Positions 22,228 through 34,588 of a DNA stretch of 64,000 nucleotides are shown one piece after another (positions within the stretch are counted from its first letter, which is position 1; the number at the start of each line of letters is the position of its first letter). Location of the stretch: positions 9,582,525-9,646,524 of the forward strand of contig NC_092330.1 in the NCBI RefSeq assembly GCF_036785885.1, in the 5' to 3' direction. The notes under the pieces are model-generated. The model was not told where the DNA came from. It saw only the letters and a program-made list of their open reading frames with translations, and did no database searches. This stretch comes from Coffea arabica. Lineage: Eukaryota; Streptophyta; Magnoliopsida; Gentianales; Rubiaceae. A program made the translations under genes and the position numbers.

Positions 22228-24310
22228 TTACCTGCCCAAGATGATACACGACTGTTGATAGAGCCAACCTCCAAAACTTGTGACAAAAAGAGTCAGATGT
22301 ATTATGCTTGCTCCATCAATATAGTTCATCTTGCCACACCAAATTTCTCTTGTACAATAAGCACAACTTCTGAATCTTCCCCCAAACACTATGAGTAAAG
22401 TCACATTCAAAAAACAAAAATTCTTGTGATTCATCATATATATCATAGAAAGCACAACCAAAAGATATAGCAATTTTCCAAATTCTCAGTCTTGCTCGAA
22501 GGATTAATCGACAACTTCTGAGTCATCCCCAAAACACTATGAGCAAAGTCACATTCAAAAAACAAATATTCTTGTGTTTCATCATATATATCACAGAAAC
22601 CACAAGCAAAAGATATAGCAAATTCCCAAATTCTCAGTCTTGCTTTAATGTTTGATCGATTCCTGACTACTAGCCACAAAATAAACGCATATTGTGGGAT
22701 ATACCCTTGCCCCCACACTAATGTATAACGCTGCATCCTGTTTCTAGGTTCAATAAGCTGTTTAAGCACAGATTTAATGGTAAACTCACCAGATAAAGTT
22801 TTCGGTCCAGTTTACATGATCATCCCTATGTAAATTTTGTAATAGAATAAGGAGTTAATTGACACGGTTCCTTGATCTCCTATGACCTTCTCACAGAGGG
22901 CTACTTCCACCTATCACAATCAATGAATTTAGCTACCTTTGATCCTTGGTCAACCTTAAATTCTTCAGCAAATGTTTGAAAGTTTTGAGATATAAAGCCC
23001 CAACTGTTGGAAGAAACCTAATAATGAGGGCATATATGTTCCATCAACCTTAAATTCTTCAGCAAAAGACCAGATCCCGTTGTCTCATTTCTCTTTCACT
23101 ATGAAAGAAACCTAATAAGGAGCCATTCAGATTGATAGAAAATTGTGAAACATATTCTATTCCAGGACAAGAATAACATAGGAAAGCCCATATTGCACAT
23201 AGCAGAAAACGAAAATTCCCAATCAGCTTTATGATACGCTTTCATTAAATCAACTTTAATAACAGCTCTAGGCTTGCCTCCGCTCCTGTGGTAACCTCTT
23301 ACAAGTTCATGCAAAATCATGGATGCTATGAGATGCTTTCCTTTAACAAAAGTATTTTGCACTTTAGAAATCAAGGTAGGCAGGACTCTCTTCAATCTAG
23401 CAGCAAGAACGTAAGCGTAACACTTGTAGAGTACATTACAACATGATATTGGTGTAAAATCTGTCATCTACATAGCATTAGGCACCTTAGAGACAAGAGT
23501 AGTAGTAGTGCACTTCAGAGAATAGTACATACACTCATGATCAAAACAAAATTTCAAAGCTTCAATTACAATATCCCAGCTCTTCTTTAAAAATTCCATT
23601 GTAAAACCATTAGGCCCTGGGGCTTTTCCTGGTTTCATCCTAAAAATCACTTGCTTAATTTCCTCTTCCGTAATACGAGCTTGCAATTCACCTGTTTGAA
23701 ATAAAGTCAGTAATAATTTGCTTGAACCTATATTGACCGTGAAATTCACTTATTTTTCCAAATAGATTGTGACAATATTTCATTACGGTTGTCTTTGTTT
23801 ATTCATAATCCTCCACTATTTCATCTTCGTCATTCTTCAACGTCAAAAATTTGTTTCTAGTAGTGTGATTAGATACCTTCCTACAGAAGTAGCTTATTTT
23901 TCAGTCCCCATCTTTTAAGCATTGAATACGAGAGTTATTCTTAAAAAATTGCTCCTCAAATATCAAAAGTTCGGCATGTTCCACTGTCAAAGATTTCTGC
24001 TTCTAAATGAACTTGGCACCAAATGGTTTGTTACAATGTAAACTTTGTACAGTATGAAGCAAAACTTTCGTTTGCTCCACTCTTTCACTAATGCTGCTAA
24101 CGAAATCACCATTAAGTTTCTTCAAAGCAACTTTAACTTTCTCTAACTTCTCCTATACCGTTTTGATTGGATTCCCCTCAAGCTTCCGGTCCAAGTGCTG
24201 CTACAACATTCTTATAACTATCATGCCTAGTTCAAAACTTGTGAAATTTGAAAAGTTTAAGCCTAAAACAGCCAAAACTCAGTTATCTTGCATGGACACA
24301 GAAATTCGAG
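22228..24310 (-). pseudogene. Decayed LINE ORF2 fragment
   Basis: Minus-strand remnants of a non-LTR retrotransposon, in order: a linker region near 23780-23970, the reverse transcriptase start (KPGKAPGPNGF near 23630), the middle of the reverse transcriptase (KRVLP...FVKGKHLIASMIL...KVDLMKAY near 23220-23400), and a zinc-binding C-terminal region (22443-22769). Frames are split by stops and shifts. I did not find the FADD box or an endonuclease, so the copy is truncated or internally deleted. It is much older than the LINE at 887-6806 and from a different subfamily. The right end abuts the Ogre-element fragment at 24330. Confidence 0.8.
22363..22644. repeat. Tandem duplication inside the LINE fragment
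   Basis: Bases 22363-22496 and 22511-22644 are near-identical copies in direct order, offset 148 bp. Both include the AAACACTATGAG and CAAATTCTCAGTCTTGCT words. It duplicates part of the zinc-binding region. Confidence 0.8.
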
Positions 24311-24329
24311 AATGATCACAAATAACAGG

Positions 24330-24386
24330 TGTAGACACCAAATTTTAGTATTTTTTAAGTTCTTTTTTCATTTTTGTCATTTATTT
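24330..24386 (+). mobile_element. 57-bp LTR-start fragment in inverted orientation
   Basis: The sequence starts TGTAGACACCAAATTTT, the same 17 bases that begin the Ogre LTR at 44207, but on the opposite strand. It abuts the truncated integrase at 24387. It is therefore not the missing 3' LTR end, because the 5' LTR ends in GCGCGACA at 37024. It looks like a rearrangement breakpoint. Confidence 0.6.
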
Positions 24387-27300
24387 ATGACAAATGGCAT
24401 TTAACTTTTTCTCGTCGATTAAAGATAACTGCTCATGACGTTGTTTAATTGTGACGGCCCCACCTCCCCCTAAGGCGAACCAAAGGGTTTGGCGAGTCGC
24501 CTGCCCGGCTCTCGCCGGGACTCAGTCGTTCCTTAATCAAATCCAGAATAAATCACAAGAATAAATAGGGCAGCAATCCAAACTTAAAGCGGAACTTATA
24601 TATATTGCTATCTCAAAAGGAAGTACAGCCATCAAATGTACAAAGGTTCTCACTTCACCATACAACCAGCCCGTGCCAAGCACTAGGGCGAGAACCATTA
24701 CAAAAGAAACAAAATACCTAGACTAGGCTAGTCTATGCTCTCATCCTGCTCGCCGTCCCCTGTTAAGGAAAACAAAACTAAAGGGGTGAGCTAAAAGCTC
24801 AGTGAGGTTCCGAACAGATAGTCAACAATCAATTCAATACATTAAACATGGAGTATTAATAATTCAAGGAACATTTACAATGGAAAGCGATAGTAACATT
24901 CATTAAAAGGATACGGGCTCACATGGAGCTATTCGTTTGTTCGGTCGTTCCCCTGACATTTCCCCTTATTCCTCCAATCGTTTGAAAATACATTTTTTGT
25001 AAGTAGAATCCCTCGTTCATCCTTTTGTTCGTTCATCCCCTTTTCCGGACGTTGACCGGACTCCACCCATCCGACCATTGGCCGGACTCCACCCATCCGG
25101 ACGTAGCCGGACTACAAGGTAATACTCGAGTATACCAAATTCACCCAGGGTCACCATATCGCCCGACCGAGTCCGCTTCTGGCTCGAGTCGATCGGTAAC
25201 GAAGGGCATGGCCCAATTCAGCCAAAAGGTTTACATCATGCGCAACTAATGTTTCCATCATTAAATCATTGAAAATTTCACGTTTCATTAAGGTCGAGCG
25301 CGATAAAGTACACGCTCGCCTAGAAAACTCGTTTTAGAAATCCTTGAAAGCACTTAACACATTATCAAACAACAACAACAAGTCATGAAGTCCGGGAGAA
25401 TATAACAAACAAGGAACACTCACCTAGATATGCAAAATAACGTGCAAAATATCCTTCCGGATATTACCCTTAGTCACCAATGAAACCTAAGGTTGAACAA
25501 GAGAACATATTACAGTTTATCGAGCAAAACATTTAAGGGAAACAAAGAAACCCGACTAATTAGGAGTAAAACGTGTAAAGATGACTTTCAAGTAAGAAGA
25601 GGGTTGTTTGAACCCCATGATGAAAAATCATGTTTTAAAATGGAAAACTGGTCATGGTATTGGCCAAACAAAAGTATACAAGTTCAAATAGAAACCTAGC
25701 CCTCGAGCGAAAATTTGGGCAGCACGCCCTTTGTGTTTACCTAATTTTCCAGCCATTTTGGCTTCATTATTTTTCCTCAACCACAACCCAACATCACTCA
25801 TAAGCAATTCAAGTCAAGAGCCGTTCCATAGGCTCACAATATCATAAGAATAAGAATTACAACAATCACAAGTGCAGAAATTCAACTTAGCACAAGACAG
25901 ATTTGACGTACGAATGCGGAAATAACATATCCGAAGTTACGCTTATCGGATTGAGACAAAACCTATGCCGTTTCGAAGCTAAGACACAGAGTTACAATAT
26001 TCATGAAGGTCACTTAATCCAGTTCCTAATGTAACTTAGTCAAATTCTCAAATTACTTAACCAGAAACCAATTCGTCGGCTGTTTAAACGCAGAACACTG
26101 TAATGGACATATCTCAGAGTACACAAGTTCGAATCAGGTGTTCTTAGAGGCATTTGAAAGCTAATTCAGAATACTACAACTTTCATGTTTTGGAAAAAAG
26201 CTAAATCAGAATGGATCCTAGTCGAAAAACGTGATAAACTGGACTTAACTGATCACACGGACTGCTTGGGAAATACTTAAAATAGTAAGGGTATTTTGGA
26301 CTTTTCACGTCTTACGTTGCTCCGATTGAGCTGAAATTTTGTAGACACCTATAAAATACCATTCTCTACAACTTTGCTTCTTTGACCTAAGGTCAATTCG
26401 GCCTCTAACATAGGGATTCAAATTCGGACAGAATAGGATGAAAATTTCCAGAAATCTGAAATCTTTTGGTTTCAATGATAGTTTTCTTAATTTCTTGCTA
26501 CACTTGCTACCAAAACCCCCTATATAACCTTATATACAACATATACTAACTATACAACAAGTTTAGGCAGAAACTAATCAAACTCTAACTTGCATATTTC
26601 ATCCAAAAATCACCACAACAACTTGCATCACTTGTAATCAAACCCAAAACATGGACTATTTAACATCTTAAACAAGAATAAAAGGATCAAAGCCATAGAT
26701 CAGATTTTATACCTCAAAAAGAAGGCTTGCAAGAGTGATCCTCCACTATTTCTTGAAGTTTTTGGTTCCCTTAGCTTCCCAAGCTTCCAAACTTACAATC
26801 AATCGGTTTAGAATTCGATTTTAGCACTTGGTTGGTGTAAATCAAGAAGGAATTTGTTTTCTCTTGCTCTCCCTTTCTCTCTCTCTTGCTTGGCCAAGAC
26901 CAGAAAAAATGAAGAAGAAAGATGGCTGAAGTGAAGGATAAAAGGCAAGAAAAAAAAATTAATTAAGGAGCCATGAGGTGGTGACACTTGGCGCCACCAA
27001 AGCCATGCAAATTTTTCTCTCTCTCCCTTACATTTTTGGCCACAAATTTCGGTCAAAGGCAGCTGGAAATGAAGGGATATTTTGCTCAAATATCAATGAG
27101 CTCATGTGGTAAGAAAGTGGTGGTCCAGTGGTGTGTTCAATCGGTAGTGTGCGGTACACGTCGGTTCACACCGTTTTTCTTTAAAACACCCGTACTAGGG
27201 TTTTTACTTCCTATTCACTAATCTTATATCATTGCTCCTAATCACATATTATTTCTCACTTAAAAGTCACTTTTAATCACCAAATTTGATCCTCGCTCCG

Positions 27301-28275
27301 TACCGAAAAATGATCCGGCGAAAATCGTGAAAACCCTAATTTGCTCCAATTTTGAAAACGAAGAGTGAAACCCTACTTTCTAGATTCATTTGCACTTATT
27401 GGAGAATGATTGGGTAGTAGGGCTATAATAAAGGAATAATTTCTAAATAAAAAGGCATTTTTGAGAAAAATATAAGAAATTTGCGAGTCCTCACATTAAT
27501 CCAATCAGCCTCATCCAATTTGGCCTCCATTAGTATGTGCAATGAAGGAATTTCGACCTCAACTAGCAAAACTACTTCCATTCCGTACATGAGATTATAA
27601 GGCATTGCCCCAGTAGAAGTCCGAATAGCAGTTCTATACGCCATTAATGCATAGGGGAGCTTTTCGTGCCAGTCATGATGCCTTTCAGTCATTTTACGGA
27701 TTATCTTCTTCAAGTTCTTATTCGCGGCCTCCACAGATCCGTTCATTTGTGGTCTATAAATAGTGGAATTCTGATGTTTGATCTTGAATTGCTCGCACAA
27801 TCCATCCACCATGTCATTGTTGAGATTCTTGGCATTATCGGTGATTAATGTTTCTGACACACACCAAAATGACAAATGATGTGTTTTCTCAGAAAATCGG
27901 TCACCACTTTCTTAGTTACATGCTTGTAAGACTCAGCTTCAACCCATTTGATAAAGTATTCGATTGCCACCAAAATAAAACAATGTCCATTTGAAGCAGG
28001 AGGGTCAATGGCTCCAATTACATCCATACCCCATATTGAACATGGCCAGGGAGCAATCATACTGTGTAATTCTGTGGGGGGAGTGCGCATGACATCCCCA
28101 TGCAATTGACATTTAATGCATTTTCTGACAAAACTACACAATCATGCTCCATGGTAAGCCAAAAATAGCCCGTCCTCATAATTTTCTTTGCTAATAAATG
28201 GCCATTCATATGTGATCCACATACGCCACTGTGCACTTCTTTCATTAAATATTCTGCTTCATCATCATCAACACA
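24387..28275 (-). pseudogene. Ogre-element integrase, split by a solo LTR
   Basis: Integrase inserts the retrotransposon cDNA into the chromosome. The N-terminal zinc-binding region (EVHSG near 28250, CIKC near 28110) is followed by the catalytic core, with GMDVIGAI near 28020 and TDNAKN near 27840, and a core end around VEAANKN near 27720. A frameshift joins the pieces near 28140 and another near 27850. Coding stops at 27496 at a 3046-bp solo LTR and resumes in frame from 24449 to 24387 once one copy of the 5-bp duplication is discounted. It then ends abruptly at the inverted LTR fragment, so the C-terminal domain is lost. Confidence 0.85.
24450..27495 (-). mobile_element. Solo LTR (3046 bp) inserted in the Ogre integrase
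   Basis: The segment starts TGTGACGGCCCC and ends CTCACA on the plus strand, so it has the TG...CA termini of an LTR, with TTAAT duplicated exactly on both sides (24445-24449 and 27496-27500). It contains no gag or pol, which indicates a solo LTR left by LTR-LTR recombination. It shares its start and several internal blocks with the sequence beginning at 61201, for example AAAGTACACGCTCG near 25303 and near 62124. I infer a Ty3/Gypsy-type element from the length; the lineage is not established. The minus orientation is tentative. Confidence 0.85.
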
Positions 28276-28479
28276 CCTCAGAAAGCCCAAGTCTGACGTC
28301 CTTTTGTAGACCACCTCTCTGTTCAAGATAAATTTGGATGATAATCTGCGCAAGAAGATTTTAGCATTCGAATCAGCCCCTAGAGGATAGAACCCCATTT
28401 TAAGAAATTCCTTAATATCGCTATACCAGGGACAGCCATCAGAAGATTTTTCCGCAACTAGGCAATGTGCAGGCTTTTC

Positions 28480-28911
28480 TTGTAGCTGCATCTGGATAGG
28501 TTCGATCACCAACTCGTCTGGATGTTGAATCATAGAAGATAAAATAGCCAAAGCATCAACGAAAACATTTCTGGCACGTGGAATATGTCTGAACTCTAAA
28601 CTTCTGAATTTGTTTGCTAAATCTAGTAAACTGCAATGATAGGGCAAGATTTTTGAATCCCGAGTGATCCATTCTTTGAGTGTTTGATGCACGACCAAAT
28701 CGGAATTGCTGAACACTATTAAATCTTTAATCTCCATCTCTAGCACCATTTTGAGTTCAAAAATACAAGCCTTATACTCCGCCATATTGTTAGTGCAGAA
28801 AAATCGCAACTTAGTAGAACCGGGGTAATGTTTTCCCTCAGGCGACACTAGAATAGTTCCAATACCCGCTCCGAAAGAATTTGAAGCGCCGTCAAAGAAT
28901 AGCTTCCACTC
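28480..28911 (-). pseudogene. Second (archaeal-type) RNase H of the Ogre element
   Basis: Part of a long open frame (29187-28057). FFDGASN near 28905 starts an RNase H fold, followed by NNMAEYKA near 28790, then SNSD near 28710 and a histidine/alanine region (RARNVFVDAL near 28570). The extra RNase H after the reverse transcriptase/RNase H unit marks the Tat/Ogre lineage. The frame itself is open, but it sits in a broken polyprotein. Confidence 0.82.
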
Positions 28912-29211
28912 AAAGCATCGCTCATTCATATCATCCGCCATACCAATGAATAGGATCTCTTCATCTGGAAAATAAGTGTGAAGCGGTTGATAATCATCCT
29001 CTAGTGGATTTTCTGCCAAATGATCTGCTACAGCTTGACTCTTGATTGCCTTTTGCGTAGTAAAAATGATGTCGAATTCTGAAAAAACCATCTGCCATTT
29101 TGCCATACATCCCGTTGGCGTAGGTTTTCCTAACAAATATTTCAAAAGGTTGGAGCGAAAAATGATGTAGGTAGTATGACTGAACAAGTAATGCCTTAAC
29201 TTTTGAGCGGC

Positions 29212-30575
29212 TCAAACTAAAGCACAGCAACTCCTCTCAAGAAAAGAATAGTTGGCCTCATATGCAGTGAACTTCTTGCTGAGATAATAGATGGCTTGCT
29301 CCTTCTTTTCCGACTCATCGTGTTGTCCCAATACGCATCCCATAGCTTCATCCAACACAGATAGGTACATGATCAGAGGTCGACTGGGTTTGGATGGCAC
29401 TAAAATCGGAGGATTCAACAGATAATCTTTGATCTTGTCGAAAGCTTGCTGACATTTTTTGTTCCAGTGCATTGATGCATTCTTTTTTAATAAATTGAAC
29501 AAAGGCTCACATGTGGCTGTTAACTGAGCAACAAATATGCCGATAAAATTGATCTTTCTCAAAAAGCTCTTCATATCCTTTCGAGTCTTCGGTATAGGCA
29601 TCTCCCTTTTTACTGACAATAAATCCTAATAATTTTCCGGCAGGAGCTCCAAAAGCACACTTTGCAGGATTCAGTTTCAAGTTGTACTTTCTCAATCTTT
29701 TGAACAATTTCTTTAAGTCCATCAGATGATCCTCAACTTTCTTAGATTTAATGATAATATTGTCCACGTAAACCTCCATCTCCTTATGAATCATATCATG
29801 GAACAAAGTGATCATAGTCCGTTGATAAGTAGTTTCAGCATTCTTTAATCCAAACGGCATTATCCGATAGCAGAAGGTTCCTCACGGAGTAATGAAAGCA
29901 GTCTTCTCTCTATCCTCCTCAGCCAGTAAGATCTGGTGATACCCGACAAAATAGTCAGTGAATGATTCGATTACATGTCCTGCGGTATTGTCCAGAAAAA
30001 TATGAATGTTTGGCAACGGAAAAATCGTCTTTCAGACTAGCTTTATTGAGATCACTTCTCCACTTTTTTTTCGGAACAGGTACGGGATTGGAAAGCCAAA
30101 TGGGATAATGAGACACCATAATGATTCTAGCATTGAGCTGCTTCTCGATCTGTTTCTTGATTTTGAGACTCATATCTGGCTTAAACTTTCGCGGTTTTTA
30201 CTTCACTGGCGGAAAATTTGGATCAGTCGGTAATCAATGGATCACTATATCTGTTGAAATTTCAGGCCTATCATCATACGACCATGCAAACACATCTTGA
30301 AACATAGTTAAGAATTCAATCATTTCTTTTCTCTGCCCCTTATTCAAGTGCACACTGATTTTGATTTTTTTAACCTCCATCTTAGTGCCAATATTAATGG
30401 TTTCTATCTCTTCTAAGTTCGATTTGGGTTTCTCTTCATAGTGTTCAAGATTCTTTAACAAAGATTCTGATTCTTCCTCGTTATCGCTCTCGTCTTGAAT
30501 TTCTGATTCCATAATTTCAAATTCGTGAGAGATATCGAGATTGCAATCATCAAATTCCGGAATATTGATATCCAA
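29212..30575 (-). pseudogene. Reverse transcriptase and first RNase H of the Ogre element
   Basis: The reverse transcriptase is split over at least three frames: an acidic N-terminal leader (30575-30234), the palm start (30173-29955, with an apparent small deletion after KKKWR and a shift after KDDFS), and the palm with MPFGLKNAETTYQR (29860 onward). The catalytic box reads YVDN near 29768 where YVDD is expected; the changed codon fits a G-to-A transition. The RNase H part follows (29619-29212, QAIYYLSKKF). It is inactive because of the frameshifts and the active-site change. Confidence 0.85.
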
Positions 30576-30855
30576 ATGGTCAATGTGTTTTATTTTTGGC
30601 CATTTGTAAAGAATGAAATAGATACAACAATACTTAAGTAAAATAATTTAGAAAAATAAACACTGTGGATTTCATTGAATTTCAAATAAAGGACAAAATA
30701 TCATAATATACTTCTTAATTAAAATAGATGCTATGTAACATAAGACTTGTATTGAAAGCCATTTGATTCAAAACTATTTACAAAACTGAAATGTAAAAGA
30801 CGAATAGTGCATATGATTTCTTTCAGATTTCTCAACCAAAGACAATCCCCTAAAT
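30576..30855. other. Non-coding gap between protease and reverse transcriptase
   Basis: AT-rich 280-bp stretch with stops in all frames, between the protease-side and reverse-transcriptase coding parts. Ogre elements are known to carry a spliced intron in this part of the polyprotein, so this is a candidate intron remnant. I did not define splice sites. Confidence 0.4.
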
Positions 30856-32189
30856 TTACCGAAATTCCCTTCGAGAGGGAAGGAAATCACTGGTCCAATT
30901 CATCATTGCTTCCACGGGAACCTTTAGAAATTCTGTATCCTTTGACGGCTCGTCCTTATAAGTAACCCCCACAAATAGCTCAGACAGATCAATATCCACC
31001 TCCTCGACCGGGTCCATTTCAGATCTAATCACCTTTAATGGATAAGGAAAAGTACAGTACAACGATGGGATACTCCTGATAACTTGTTTTCCGTCCTTCT
31101 CCGCTCTTTTACGGTCCATCATTTCTTTCTTGTCCTTGGCAGTAGATTGAAAACCTAGTCCAAAGGTATCATTCTTTTCCTGAAACTCTATTAGTTCTAG
31201 CACACCTTACAGATTACGCCCGAGACCCTTGTCTATCTCATATCCTCCCCGAATAATTTCTTTAACCATCATAACACTGGCTTCTGACAAAGTCATCCCC
31301 ACCACTGCCTTTTCCTTAGATACCCAACCTATTGAGACAATATCAGCCACGTGGTGAAGAGAAACCAGAACTTTTCTATCACTTCCCTCTTCCGATGCGG
31401 GATTGATGATCATAGTGCAATCATTCTTTGCAAACACCATGATCAATTGTCCATTTACCACAAACCTCAACATCTAATGGAGCGAAGATGGTATCGCACC
31501 CGAAGTATAAATCCAAGGTCGTCCAAGTAGAATATTATAAACACTCGAGAAATCCATAACTTGGCATATGACTTGGAACTGTGTGAGTCCGATTTCTAGA
31601 ACTAAATCCACTTTCCCCATTGATTCTCTTTTCGCGCCATCAAATCCTCTCAAACGGTTGTAGACTGGCGAAGTTTAGCTTCTTAAAATCCCAACTTAAC
31701 CAAGGTATTCCGTGGACAGATGTTTAATGTAGATCTGTTGTCTATCAGAACTCTTGACAATAACTTCCCATTATAATGGACCGAGATATACAGTGCTTTG
31801 TTGTGTCCAATCCCTTCGGAGGTTAAATTTTCGTCAAAAAAAGAAATCTGATTGGAAGCTAAAACATGTTCAATTACGTGGGTGAATTTGTCAACCGGGA
31901 TATTCTTAAGCACTTGAGCCTTAGTTAACACCTTGAGTAATGCCTCTCTATGAAGTTCAGAGGTTAAAAGGAAGTTCAACATGAAAATTTGGGTGGGCAT
32001 TTTATCCAATTGCTCGATCATTTTATACTCGCTCTTCTTCAACATTCTAAGAAAATTGAATGCCTCTTCTGCAGTCACAGTTAATCTGGTTGGCGCGACA
32101 TTTTCCTTTGCTTTTGAGGGTTCATGAACTACGGGTCCACCTACGATTCTCCCAGATCTAGTGATGGCAGCCACCTGCTTCTTGGGCAC
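30856..32189 (-). pseudogene. Ogre-element protease region
   Basis: The aspartic protease that processes the polyprotein. In 32189-31683 the active-site loop reads LIDNRST near 31740; the lineage normally has a D-N/T-G-S type loop, so the glycine appears replaced by arginine (GGA to AGA would be one transition). The downstream flap/C-terminal part with LLGRPW is readable near 31520 in the same region but behind stops. 31473-30856 continues into the linker toward the reverse transcriptase. Non-functional. Confidence 0.78.
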
Positions 32190-32499
32190 TTCTTCTCCTC
32201 CAATTAATAGTGTCGGCTAGCAATAATTCCATGGGACCTCTTGTAGATTAAGAACAGGAGTTTGTTCAAGCAATTCAAGTACTACAAGCTCTAGAAGCTC
32301 ACATTCGAAAGGTATCACATCTAGAATAAAAGGATCAGTATTTTCGTTAACTTCGTAGGCTTCCTCCTCTAGTATGAATGGCTCTCCAATGACCCCCATT
32401 ATCTCGGCTTCATCCAGAATGTATTGCGTAGGTTCCTCGATCTTCTCATCTATAGTAATAGCTCCAACGGTATCTTTGTGTGTATGAAGAGGGTTCTTA

Positions 32500-33881
32500 C
32501 TAACACTTAGTCATTGCTCATCTCTCTATCTCAGAACTATGTCTCCAACATCAATCATGTCTTGAATTTTATGTTTAAGTGCCCAACAATTGGCAGTTGA
32601 ATGTCCAGGAGCTCCCGAATGATAAACGTAAAAGGTTTGAAGATCATAACCAAGTGGAAATCCTTTAGAATAGGTTTTGGGAGGTACCGTACCAATTTTC
32701 CCCGCGGCTTTGAGCTGCTCATATAATTAATCAATGGGTCGACCTAGATTGGTGAAGGTTCGGTATGGGGTTTGGCTTTGGGTGTCATTGGTTTGTTGAT
32801 AGTGATAATTCGGATTGGTGGGTGAAGTAAGTCTTGGGTTATAAGGAGGGCGAGGTCTAATCTGAAAGTTAGGTGGGGAAATGTGAAATGGTGTTGTGGG
32901 TGTGTTTGGGTAATTCGGTCGAGGTCGAGGATGGTTAATGGTGGTATGGTAAACAGGTTGAGAGTGTGATTGGTATGGGTAACGGGGTGAGTAGGTGGGG
33001 TTTTGTTGGTATCTAGGTCGTAAAGAAGGGCCTTGGTTCCAAACAAATGAAGTTTCCTCCTCTCTCTTCTTGAATTGGGTTTTCTTATTACTACTACCTT
33101 GATTTTGCACCGCTTCCAATTATGATTTCAGAGCTGACACATTAACAATCTTTTCTACTCTCACAAACTCATCATATTCTTCCAACTTATTAACAATTTC
33201 TGCGAAGAAACATCCAGTCATATGAAAAATTTCCTCAAAATAGGGCGGGTCATGGGTTTTAATAAACGTACAAACAATTTCACCTTCAATCATGGGAGGT
33301 TCCACCTTGGCAGCCAATTTTCTCCACCTCTTTGCATACGTCTTGTGATCCTCCGATGGTTTCCTTTTGGTTCCTTCCAGTATAGTTCTCGTCAGAGCAA
33401 GCTCGCAATTATACTCGTATTGCCTTACAAATGCAGTTGACAAATCCACCCATGTTCTCATGTCTTCAAGCTTCAAATTGGAATACTAGTCCAGCGCATC
33501 GCCTTCTGAGCTCTCGGGGAACAACCGAACTGGTAGATTTTCATCATTTATAGACTTGCCTAATTTGTTAGCAAACATTCGGAGATGCTTTTTGGGATTG
33601 CCCGTTTCATCATATTTGCTAAATTTGGGTGCTTTAAAACCCACAGGAAGTTGCATGTCAGGAAATAGGCATAATTCGTTATAATCCAATCATTCTTGTT
33701 TGTTCAAGCCTTGACTCTTCCTTATAAACTCATCAAACCGATCCAATCTTTTTAGCAAATTCTTGTCAATTGGCGTAGAGGATTCCCCAATTTCAACTTT
33801 CCCTTGGGCAGCGATGTCTAGCGTGAATGGCTCTGTAGTGGAGTAGTAATATGGTTCTTGAGATTCAAGCGGCACGTTCAT
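32500..33881 (-). pseudogene. Ogre-element gag
   Basis: The gag structural protein of the retrotransposon. From 33881 to about 32500 one frame is maintained with in-frame stops at 33690 (TGA), 33486 (TAG), 33120 (TAA) and 32727 (TAA). The retrotransposon gag domain lies at 33480-33120 (with TYAKRWRKLA near 33330). A proline-, tyrosine- and asparagine-rich linker follows at 33040-32740, then a histidine/cysteine cluster (YHSGAPGHSTANCW near 32600) like the degenerate zinc knuckle of this lineage. All four stops are explained by single C-to-T or G-to-A changes. An additional short frame upstream (34384-34058) may be the gag N-terminus or spacer. Confidence 0.8.
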
Positions 33882-34588
33882 ACTAACTGGCGGATAATTT
33901 TGGAAAATTTGAGTGTAAGAAGGATTGGTTTGGATGTTGGGTGCATAGGTAGGTGGTGGGCTGTGGGTGGGATAGTGAAAATTTTCTCGGGTGAATTTAT
34001 GACATGTAAAGTAATAGAGGTTTGAGTATAGGGTAAAAGTATTGGTTATATTTCAGGTTAACTAATAGGTAAAGGCTCAGGTTGACTACCGCTACCGCTA
34101 CCATCGACCAATTGATCAGTCACTCGCCGTTGTGCGGTCATTTCCATACTCAACTCATTGAATCTATTTAGCACTTCACTCAGTTGAACTCCCAAATTTA
34201 CCAAGTCAGTTGATGATGTCATCATAGGCCTGTCAGACGATTCCGGGTGTGTACTCATGTCTACACCAGTTCTTGAAGTTCGGCTATGCGATCGGATAAT
34301 GATGGGACACCTTAGTGTAGCTATGTTTGAAGTTACCTGATAGTAGAGGAAAGAAATCGGCTCAGGAATGTATTTTGGTTTCAAATTGTTGTAATTTATT
34401 CAAAAAGAAAAAAAAAAGAAAAAACGTGAGTTAGTAAATATTTAAATAATTTTGATGCATGTTCTATGGGGGGAGCCCTTTTTACGCCAAGAGTTGGCCT
34501 AACATAATGCAATACTTTCAGTGTAAAATTCCAATTTCAAACCTGTAAATGAATGAAAAAGTAGAAATTCTCATTAACATTGATAAGT

